Origin: Lacibacter cauensis
GTDB taxonomy: Bacteria; Bacteroidota; Bacteroidia; Chitinophagales; Chitinophagaceae
Direction of reading: 5' to 3'
Length of the DNA stretch: 64,000 bases
Assembly (NCBI RefSeq): GCF_007830055.1
Contig: NZ_VLLE01000002.1
Span: 259,953 to 323,952, forward strand
Shown piece after piece: positions 51,006 to 58,600 of the stretch (its first letter is position 1; every line of letters starts with the position of its first letter). Under the pieces are notes generated by a model. That model was not told where the DNA came from, searched no databases, and saw only the letters and a list, made by a program, of their open reading frames with translations. A program made the position numbers and the translations under genes.

Positions 51006-53657
51006 ATGAAGCAGTTTTTTTTCATCATATCATTATTTGTTTGTTCAATCCTGTCAGCGCAAGTGAAGATTGAGAACAAACAAGTTTCATCAAGAACAAA
51101 GTTTGGTGAACAGCGATTGAATGCAACCATTGCACAGTTAAAACTGAATACGGTAAAGCACAGCATTGTTCTCAGTAAACAGGCAACCGGTAAGAAAGAA
51201 GGGTTCTCAATTGAAACAAAAAATAACAGCACTACTATTATAGGTAATGATGAGTCAGGAATTTTATACGGCTGTTTAGCTTTTGCTGATGAATTAAAGA
51301 AAACAAAAAAGTTTCCTGTTACTTATTCATTCAGCGATGCACCCGAAATGGTCTTGCGTGGTGCATGTATCGGTGTACAGAAACCGTACTACCTCCCCGG
51401 AAGAAATGTGTATGAATATCCTTACACACCCGAAACCTTTCCCTGGTTTTACGATAAAAAATTATGGATACAATATCTCGATTCAATGGTAGCGAATCGC
51501 ATGAACTCTTTGTATCTCTGGAATGGTCATCCATTTGCATCGTTAGTGAAGCTGAAAGATTATCCGTATGCAGTGGAAGTAGATGAAGCAACATTCAAAA
51601 AGAATGAAGAGATCTATCGCTTTTTAACAACAGAAGCAGATAAGCGTGGCATCTGGGTGATCCAGATGTTTTATAATATCATCGTCTCCAAACCTTTTGC
51701 TGAACATCATAAGATCAAAACACAGGAACGTGAACGTCCCATCATTCCTCTCATTGCTGATTATACACGTAAATCCATTGCAGCATTCGTAGAAAAATAT
51801 CCAAACGTTGGCTTAATGGTTTGTTTGGGTGAAGCAATGGAAGGTGTGGGTAATGATGATATAGAATGGTTCACTAAAACAATTATTCCCGGCGTAAAAG
51901 ATGGTTTGAAAGCATTGAATAAAATAGAGGAGCCGCCCATCGTTCTGCGTGCACATGATACGGATGCACCTGCTGTGATGCGTGCTTCCTTACCACTCTA
52001 TAAAAATTTATATACCGAAGCAAAGTTCAATGGTGAAGCCTTGACCTATGCACGGCCAAGAGGGACATGGGCAGAGTTGCATCAAACATTGAGCAGACTC
52101 GGCAGTGTGCAAATTGAGAACGTACATATCCTTGCCAATCTTGAACCGTTTCGTTATGGCTCACCTGATTTTATTCAGCAGAGTGTAATTGGTATGCATG
52201 AAGTGATGGGCGGTAACGGTTTACATTTATATCCGCAGGCATCTTATTGGGATTGGCCTTACAGTGCTGATAGTGTAAAAGGCAAACGTTTATTGCAAAT
52301 AGAAAGAGACTGGATCTGGTACAGCGCCTGGAGCCGTTATGCATGGAAAGCAAAACGTAACCGTGATGAAGAGATCGTTTACTGGAGTAAACAATTCGCA
52401 GCAAAGTTTGGTTGCAGTGAAGCAGATGGCAGAAGAATATTAACAGCATATGAAGAGAGTGGTGAGATTGCTCCAAAGCTGTTGCGTCGTTTTGGTATTA
52501 CGGATGGTAACCGTCAAACATTGACATTGGGTATGTTGATGACGCAACTCATCAATCCATTCCGTTATGGATTATTCACTTTGTTGTATGATGCGGAAGC
52601 ACCGGAAGGAGAAATGATATTGGATTATGCAGACAAACAACAGAAAGGAATAAAGCATATTGGTGAAACACCACCACAAGTCGCTAATGAAGTGGTGTTA
52701 CATGGTAACAAAGCTGTTGCAGCTATCATGGAAGTATCGAGAAGAGTGACGAAAAATAAAGAAGAGTTCAACCGCATTGTCAACGATATGTACTGTTACA
52801 AAGCAATGGCCGATCATTTCAGCAGTAAAGTAAATGCTGCAGTGCAATTGCTGAAATACAAATACAGCGGTAATGTTGCTGATCTTGAGTTGGCAGTACC
52901 CATGCTGGAAAAAAGTGTAAACGATTACAAAGAACTGGCTGCTTTAACTGCAGGTTCATACCTCTATGCCAACAGCATGCAAACACAGCAGCGGAAAATT
53001 CCTATGCGTGGTTCAAACGCAACGTTTAAACATTGGACAGAGATGGTGCCGGTATTTGAAACCGAGCTAAAGACGTTTAAATACAAGATTGATTCTCTCA
53101 CAAACAGGTCCAACACAAAGGTGCAGGATCGTAAGCCATTTTTACAGGTGGATGCAAAGTTGAATCATGTTCCGGTTGTATTGAACGAAGGTGCACAACT
53201 TTTCAGCGATACAGGTTTTCGCATTAAACAACTTCCGTCTGAATTGAAGGGAATGAAAGCTGTACAGTTAAGTTACAGACAACAGTTGCGAAGCGCTACC
53301 GAAATTGATTTTTATACCGATAAGCCGGTAAAAATATTGGTGGGATATTTCAGAACACAGCGTGCAGCTTTCACGACAGATACTGTATTCGCCAAAGCAC
53401 CTGAGTTGGAAACAAATGCCAGTGCTGATGATTACGGCCAGGCCGAAATAAAAATTTCCAATGCTATAGCGATTGACGGTATGCCACCGGTGAACATTCA
53501 CAGTTATACATTCAAAGCGGGTTCACATACATTAAAGTTACCCAAAGGAGTTTGCTTAGTGTTGGGATTTGTTGATGGTACACAAATTATTCCTGTGTAC
53601 GATGCGATGCTGATGAGCGATGCAAAGAATAAAAATATTGATTGGTTATTTGAATAG
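51006..53657 (+). CDS. Secreted GH67/GH115-like glycoside hydrolase (alpha-uronidase type)
   Basis: 883 residues. Signal peptide MKQFFFIISLFVCSILSAQ (in part FFFIISLFVCSILSAQ). Residues 20-115 look like the N-terminal beta/alpha domain of GH67, GH115 and GH20 enzymes (IIGNDESGILYGCLAFADEL). From 120 to about 450 a TIM barrel: LRGACIGVQKPYYLPG, NRMNSLYLWNGHPFASLV, GIWVIQMFYNIIVSKPFAEHH, VGLMVCLGEAMEGVGNDD, ANLEPFRYGSPDF, YPQASYWDWPYS. A helical region and a C-terminal beta-sandwich follow. Likely removes an alpha-linked uronic acid (galacturonic or glucuronic) from pectin; the exact family is not certain from sequence reading alone. Confidence 0.7.
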   Translation: MKQFFFIISLFVCSILSAQVKIENKQVSSRTKFGEQRLNATIAQLKLNTVKHSIVLSKQATGKKEGFSIETKNNSTTIIGNDESGILYGCLAFADELKKTKKFPVTYSFSDAPEMVLRGACIGVQKPYYLPGRNVYEYPYTPETFPWFYDKKLWIQYLDSMVANRMNSLYLWNGHPFASLVKLKDYPYAVEVDEATFKKNEEIYRFLTTEADKRGIWVIQMFYNIIVSKPFAEHHKIKTQERERPIIPLIADYTRKSIAAFVEKYPNVGLMVCLGEAMEGVGNDDIEWFTKTIIPGVKDGLKALNKIEEPPIVLRAHDTDAPAVMRASLPLYKNLYTEAKFNGEALTYARPRGTWAELHQTLSRLGSVQIENVHILANLEPFRYGSPDFIQQSVIGMHEVMGGNGLHLYPQASYWDWPYSADSVKGKRLLQIERDWIWYSAWSRYAWKAKRNRDEEIVYWSKQFAAKFGCSEADGRRILTAYEESGEIAPKLLRRFGITDGNRQTLTLGMLMTQLINPFRYGLFTLLYDAEAPEGEMILDYADKQQKGIKHIGETPPQVANEVVLHGNKAVAAIMEVSRRVTKNKEEFNRIVNDMYCYKAMADHFSSKVNAAVQLLKYKYSGNVADLELAVPMLEKSVNDYKELAALTAGSYLYANSMQTQQRKIPMRGSNATFKHWTEMVPVFETELKTFKYKIDSLTNRSNTKVQDRKPFLQVDAKLNHVPVVLNEGAQLFSDTGFRIKQLPSELKGMKAVQLSYRQQLRSATEIDFYTDKPVKILVGYFRTQRAAFTTDTVFAKAPELETNASADDYGQAEIKISNAIAIDGMPPVNIHSYTFKAGSHTLKLPKGVCLVLGFVDGTQIIPVYDAMLMSDAKNKNIDWLFE

Positions 53658-53661
53658 TCTC

Positions 53662-53722
53662 TTACAGATTTCATAGAGCAGCACAGAAAAAATCTGTGTA
53701 TATCAGTGGCATCTGTGAGCAA
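53662..53722. repeat. CTGTGAG dispersed repeat before the GH28 gene
   Basis: CTTACAGATTTCATAGAGCA, AAAATCTGTGTATATCAGTG and CATCTGTGAGCAAAAATGAA; the ATG of the GH28 gene lies within or right after the last A run. Related to 33799-33860 and 40603-40672. Confidence 0.6.
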
Positions 53723-53724
53723 AA

Positions 53725-55281
53725 ATGAAATACATGAAAAAACTGATTCTCATTGTTTTTGTTACAGCCGTTTGCTTTGCCGCAACGGCTCAACGTTTTT
53801 ATGATGTGACCAAATACGGTGCAAAGAACGACAGCAGCAAGCTGGCAACAAAGCCCATTGCTGATGCTATTGCTGCAGCATCAAAAGCAGGTGGCGGCAC
53901 GGTGTATTTTCCTGCGGGTAAATATTTAACCGGGCCGATTCATCTCAAAAGCAAAATCACCATTTTGATTGATGCAGGTGCAGAGCTGCACTTCTCTGAT
54001 AACTTTGATGATTACCTGCCGATGGTGCAAAGCCGTTACGAAGGAGTGGATGTGATGAGTTTTTCTCCATTGTTTTATGCATACAAAGCAGAGAATATTG
54101 CTATCACCGGAAGAGGTACAATTAACGGACATGGACAAAAGTGGTGGAACTATGCATTGACGTTTTATAAAAACCAAACGGAACGTAACAAGTATCAACT
54201 CTTGTTCGACAGTTTAAATAAAGACATTCTGTTGCCCGATGACCCCACACAAATGAAACGAGGATTTCTTCGTCCACCGTTTATACAACCGTTGTATTGC
54301 AAGAATGTATTGATCGAAGGTGTTACCATCACCAATTCTCCTTTCTGGACAGTAACACCGGAGTTCTGCGAAAACGTAACGATCAAAGCAGTAACCATCA
54401 ACAATCCACCATCACCAAATACTGACGGAATCAATCCATCGAGTTGCAGGTATGTGCATATTTCCGATTGCCATATCAGTGTGGGTGATGATTGCATTAC
54501 CATCAAATCAGGTAAAGATTTGCCGGGCAGAACAAAAGCAACGCCTGCTGAAAATTATACCATCACCAATTGCACCATGCTCAGCGGACATGGTGGTGTG
54601 GTGATTGGTAGTGAAATGAGCGGTGATGTAAAGAAGATCGTCATCAGCAATTGTGTGTTTGATGGAACTGATCGAGGCATCCGTATTAAAACTGCAAGGG
54701 GAAGAGGTGGTGTGGTGGAAGATATTCGTGTAGATAATATTGTGATGAAGAATATCAAAGCACAAGCGATTGTGTTAGATATGGAATACGCAAAAACACA
54801 ACCTGCGCCGGTGAGTGAACGTACGCCACAGTTTCGCAATATCCGTTTGAGCAATATCACAGCCTATACCAAACAAGCGATGTTTATTAATGGTCTTGAT
54901 GAAATGCCGGTTAGCGAGATCAGTTTGAATGATTGTGTGTTTGAAGCTGAAACAGGCATCACTATCCGCAATGCAAAAGATATAGAACTGCACAATGTAC
55001 GGGTGAATACCAAAACGGGATCACCATTGTCTGTTGAAAAAGCAGAACGTATAACGGTGAATGGTTTTGTTTCGGCTAAACCATTAACAACTGCTCCGTT
55101 GATCCGCTTAACAAATGTGCAGGATGTATTGCTGATGAATAACTGGCCTTTCAGCGGAACAAAAACATTTGCAGAGATCAAGGGAGCGAGCACAAAAAAT
55201 ATTTTGTTTAAGAACAATATGCTTGGTGAAGCAGCAATGGTTGTTGCGGATGATGTGAAGAAGGATGAGGTGAAGCAGTGA
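53725..55281 (+). CDS. Secreted GH28 polygalacturonase-family glycosidase
   Basis: 518 residues; signal peptide MKYMKKLILIVFVTAVCFAATAQ (in part LILIVFVTAVCFAATAQ). Beta-helix with all GH28 motifs: NTDGINPSSC (about 232), VGDDCITIKSG (paired catalytic Asp, about 253), SGHGGVVIGSEMSG (His about 288) and DRGIRIKTARGRGG (RIK, about 318). Hydrolyses galacturonic acid linkages in homogalacturonan or rhamnogalacturonan. Follows the GH67/GH115-like gene after a short repeat-bearing gap. Confidence 0.95.
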   Translation: MKYMKKLILIVFVTAVCFAATAQRFYDVTKYGAKNDSSKLATKPIADAIAAASKAGGGTVYFPAGKYLTGPIHLKSKITILIDAGAELHFSDNFDDYLPMVQSRYEGVDVMSFSPLFYAYKAENIAITGRGTINGHGQKWWNYALTFYKNQTERNKYQLLFDSLNKDILLPDDPTQMKRGFLRPPFIQPLYCKNVLIEGVTITNSPFWTVTPEFCENVTIKAVTINNPPSPNTDGINPSSCRYVHISDCHISVGDDCITIKSGKDLPGRTKATPAENYTITNCTMLSGHGGVVIGSEMSGDVKKIVISNCVFDGTDRGIRIKTARGRGGVVEDIRVDNIVMKNIKAQAIVLDMEYAKTQPAPVSERTPQFRNIRLSNITAYTKQAMFINGLDEMPVSEISLNDCVFEAETGITIRNAKDIELHNVRVNTKTGSPLSVEKAERITVNGFVSAKPLTTAPLIRLTNVQDVLLMNNWPFSGTKTFAEIKGASTKNILFKNNMLGEAAMVVADDVKKDEVKQ

Positions 55282-55283
55282 TG

Positions 55284-55500
55284 AGTAATGAGTGATAAGT
55301 GATAGAAGTTTTGGGTGATGCAGGATACAACCACGAAGTGGTTTCATTTGGATAACCTGAATGATGCACATGAAAGTAACTCCACAGGGGTTCAATGAAA
55401 TGACAAACCTGTTCCGTAGGAACATCTGATCGGTTGAACAAAAATGAATGGAAGGTTTTGCGTGCCGTAGGTACGCTTGGTAAATGATGAATAGAATTGT
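55284..55500. repeat. Mosaic of small hairpin repeats upstream of the GH95 gene
   Basis: GATGAGTAATGAGTGATAAG direct words; CCACGAAGTGG hairpin (about 55331); GAAAGTAACTCCACAGGGGTT; TTCCGTAGGAAC hairpin (about 55412); CCGATCAG-type word CATCTGATCGGTTGAAC; GTGCCGTAGGTAC hairpin (about 55463). Small stems with CGTAGG-like centres recur in Bacteroidota intergenic regions. No open frame of credible length. Confidence 0.6.
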
Positions 55501-55548
55501 TGCAGTACAAGAGTGCGACGCAACAAAAGTTTAATAGCAGCAATAACA

Positions 55549-58335
55549 ATGATACAAAAATTAAAATTCACGGCTTTTGCAACAGCAATCTGTTGCTTAC
55601 AAATTTTACACGCACAGGATTTAAAACTCTGGTACAAGCAACCTGCTGTTAAATGGACAGAGGCATTGCCGGTTGGTAATGGTCGCATCGGCGCAATGAT
55701 ATTTGGCGGCGTGGAAAACGACCGCATACAATTCAACGAAGAAACATTGTGGAGTGGTGCGCCTAGAAATTACAGCAGACCAGGTGCCTACAACTATTTA
55801 GACAGCATCAGGCAATTGTTGTTTGCAGGCAAACAAAAAGAAGCAGAAGCGTTGGCCGAAAGAGAATTCATGGGATTGAAAAGTTTTGAAGCAGAACGCA
55901 GCGGCTGGATCGCAACAGTTACTGCCGATAAAAAATATGCAGCAGCAAATTTTGATGACAGCGATTGGAAAACAATGACGGTTCCGCATTGGGATGGTTG
56001 GGAAACAGTTGGCTTTGAAGCATTGGATGGTGCAGTGTGGTTACGCACAAGTTTTGTGTTACCCGAAAACTGGAAAGAAGAGGATATGGTTTTTGATTTC
56101 AACCGTATTCGTGATTGGGATTATACGTATGTAAACGGGCAACTGGTAGGCTCGCAGCAAAATGCAGAAGGAAGAAAATACACCGTTGCAAAAAATCTTT
56201 TGCAAAAGGGAAAAAATACAATTGCCATTTTGGTGTTAAATTTTTCGAACAAAGGTGGTGTGTATGGTTATAAGGATACAGCTATTCATACTGGTGTTTA
56301 TCCTAAGGGCAGAGAAACAGAAAAAATATCGTTGAACGGGCAATGGAAATATTTTGTGTTGAATGATAATCCGCCACCTGTTGGTACATACCAGGCCGAT
56401 TATCAACCATTTGGCGATTTGAATTTGCAGTTTGCAAATACAACAGGCTTTAGCAATTATAAACGTGAGCTGAATATTGCTGATGCGATAGCTTCAACTT
56501 CTTACTCACTTGCAGGTGTTGAGTATAAACGTGAATATTTTGTATCGGCTCCTAACCAGGCATTGGTAACAAGGATTACTGCAAATAGAAAAGCAAGTAT
56601 CAGTTTTAGTGCAGTACTCACCAGTCCGCACAGAAGTTATACGGTTGAAAAATTAAATGCCAATACGGTAGTGCTTTCAGTGAAAGTACGTGTGGGAGAG
56701 TTGAAAGGAAAAAGTTATCTGCAGGTGAAGACGGTTGGAGGAACTGTTATAATTGATAATGGAAAATTGATCATTACAAACGCTGATGAAGCAACAGTAT
56801 TTCTGACAGTGGGAACGAACTATAAAAATTACAAAGACATCACGGCTGATCCGTCGCAACCATGTGTTGCTGCATTGAAATCGCTGGAAGGAAAAACATA
56901 TCAGCAAGTCAAAGCTGCACATGTTGCAGAGTATAAAAAATGGTTCAACACATTTTCCATAACAATGGGCGATAGTAAGAAAGCTGTATTGCCCACAGAT
57001 GAACGCCTCGCCAATTTTGCGAATGGCGATGACCCATCTTTCGCAGCTTTGTACACACAATACGGGAGATATTTATTGATCTCATCTTCACGCCCGGGTA
57101 CAAGACCAGCGAATCTGCAAGGCATCTGGAATGATTTAACAAATCCACCTTGGGGCAGTAAGTACACCACCAACATCAATGCGGAAATGAATTACTGGCC
57201 TGCAGAGTTACTCAACTTATCTCCTATGCATGAGCCGTTGTTTGATATGATCAGTGAACTGGCAGTAACAGGAAAGCAAACAGCAAAAGATCATTACAAT
57301 GCACCGGGTTGGGTACTGCATCACAACACTGATTTGTGGAGAGGTACAGCGCCGATCAATGCCGCCAATCATGGTATTTGGGTAACAGGTGGTGCATGGT
57401 TGTGTCAGCATTTGTGGGAACGTTATTTATTTACACAGGATAAAAATTTTTTACGCAACAGGGCTTATCCCATTATGAAAGAAGCGGCCCTGTTCTTTAA
57501 CAGCTTTCTTATAAAAGATCCTAAGACAGGTTATCTCATCAGCACACCATCCAACTCACCTGAGCAAGGCGGATTGGTTGCAGGGCCAACAATGGATCAC
57601 CAGATCATTCGTGCATTGCTGCAACATGTAATTGAAGCAAGTGAAATTTTGAATGTAGATGTAGCGTTGCGTGCAACATTAAAAGAAAAATACAAACAGA
57701 TTGCGCCGAACATGATCGGTAAACATGGCCAGTTGCAGGAGTGGATGCAGGATGTTGATAATCCAAACAACAAGCATCGTCATATTTCGCATTTGTGGGG
57801 CATGTATCCCGGCAATGAAATTAATTATGATGAAACGCCTGCGATGATGAATGCTGCAAAGCAATCGCTCATCTTCCGTGGCGATGAAGCAACAGGATGG
57901 AGTTTGGGTTGGAAGATCAACTGCTGGGCACGTTTCAAAGATGCTGAACATGCATTTACAATGGTGAAAATGTTACTTAGCCCGGTAAAAGGTGGCGCAG
58001 GCAGTTATCCGAATTTATTTGATGCACATCCACCGTTCCAGATCGATGGCAACTTTGGCGGTGCTGCCGGTATTGCTGAAATGCTTGTGCAAAGTCATAC
58101 AAAGTATATTGATATACTTCCTGCCTTGCCTGCTGCTTTTGCAAATGGCGAAGTAAAAGGAATTTGTGTGCGTGGTGGATTTGTAATGGATATGCAATGG
58201 AGTAATGGAAAGTTAACCAAACTGAAAGTATTATCTAAAGCAGGAACTGAGTTGCGTTTGCGTTACAATGGCAAAACAAAAACAATTAAAACAAGCAAGA
58301 ACGGAGTGTATACGTTTGATGGAGAGCTTAAATAA
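55549..58335 (+). CDS. Secreted GH95 glycoside hydrolase with inserted sugar-binding domain
   Basis: 928 residues from the ATG at 55549 (signal peptide ending LQILHAQ). GH95 enzymes are inverting alpha-L-fucosidases or alpha-L-galactosidases. Seen: DLKLWYKQPAVKWTEALPVGNGRIGAM (in part WTEALPVGNGRIGAMIFGG), NEETLWSGAPRNY, YQPFGDLNLQF, ISSSRPGTRPANLQGIWND, NINAEMNYWPAELLN, HHNTDLWRGTAP, RHISHLWGMYPGNEI and IDGNFGGAAGIAEMLVQS. Between EREFMG (about 105) and YQPFGDL (about 283) lies an extra beta-sandwich (WIATVTADKKYAAANFDDSD; VWLRTSFVLPENW; TIAILVLNFSNKGG) like GH2 sugar-binding domains, splitting the N-domain. Last codons overlap an alternative long frame of the next gene. Confidence 0.92.
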   Translation: MIQKLKFTAFATAICCLQILHAQDLKLWYKQPAVKWTEALPVGNGRIGAMIFGGVENDRIQFNEETLWSGAPRNYSRPGAYNYLDSIRQLLFAGKQKEAEALAEREFMGLKSFEAERSGWIATVTADKKYAAANFDDSDWKTMTVPHWDGWETVGFEALDGAVWLRTSFVLPENWKEEDMVFDFNRIRDWDYTYVNGQLVGSQQNAEGRKYTVAKNLLQKGKNTIAILVLNFSNKGGVYGYKDTAIHTGVYPKGRETEKISLNGQWKYFVLNDNPPPVGTYQADYQPFGDLNLQFANTTGFSNYKRELNIADAIASTSYSLAGVEYKREYFVSAPNQALVTRITANRKASISFSAVLTSPHRSYTVEKLNANTVVLSVKVRVGELKGKSYLQVKTVGGTVIIDNGKLIITNADEATVFLTVGTNYKNYKDITADPSQPCVAALKSLEGKTYQQVKAAHVAEYKKWFNTFSITMGDSKKAVLPTDERLANFANGDDPSFAALYTQYGRYLLISSSRPGTRPANLQGIWNDLTNPPWGSKYTTNINAEMNYWPAELLNLSPMHEPLFDMISELAVTGKQTAKDHYNAPGWVLHHNTDLWRGTAPINAANHGIWVTGGAWLCQHLWERYLFTQDKNFLRNRAYPIMKEAALFFNSFLIKDPKTGYLISTPSNSPEQGGLVAGPTMDHQIIRALLQHVIEASEILNVDVALRATLKEKYKQIAPNMIGKHGQLQEWMQDVDNPNNKHRHISHLWGMYPGNEINYDETPAMMNAAKQSLIFRGDEATGWSLGWKINCWARFKDAEHAFTMVKMLLSPVKGGAGSYPNLFDAHPPFQIDGNFGGAAGIAEMLVQSHTKYIDILPALPAAFANGEVKGICVRGGFVMDMQWSNGKLTKLKVLSKAGTELRLRYNGKTKTIKTSKNGVYTFDGELK

Positions 58336-58429
58336 ATTTTATACCATTGGTGATGTTTCCTACAACAGTATTTCAATGAAGCTTCTGTTGCGTCGCAGTC
58401 TTGTGGCACATAATATAAATGAACATTTT

Positions 58430-58600
58430 TGTGGCACCCCGCTGCAAGCGGTGGTACGTTCTTGTCAATTTTCTGCAACCCACCCCTTAGTCCCCTCCAG
58501 GGAGGGGATGCTCACTCACAGCCCTCGCTTGTGTAAGAGCTTGCTTTTCTTTGTGCTTCTTTGTGCATTTGTGTCTTCGTGGCAAAAAACGAATGCACAA
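58430..58600. repeat. Dispersed repeats spanning the start of the GH2 gene
   Basis: CCGCTGCAAGCGG hairpin (about 58439), the CCCACCCCTTAGTCCCCTCC...GGGAGGGG unit (about 58482-58507, family of 15361 and 45194), and CTTTGTGCTTCTTTGTGC with TTTGTGTCTTCGTGGC (about 58550-58587, family of 48428). The last two flank and enter the coding sequence. Confidence 0.65.

Noticed and set aside
58268-58507. Longer start of the GH2 gene at 58268
   Set aside because: It would overlap the end of the GH95 gene, cross hairpin repeats, and bury the signal peptide 80 residues inside the protein.
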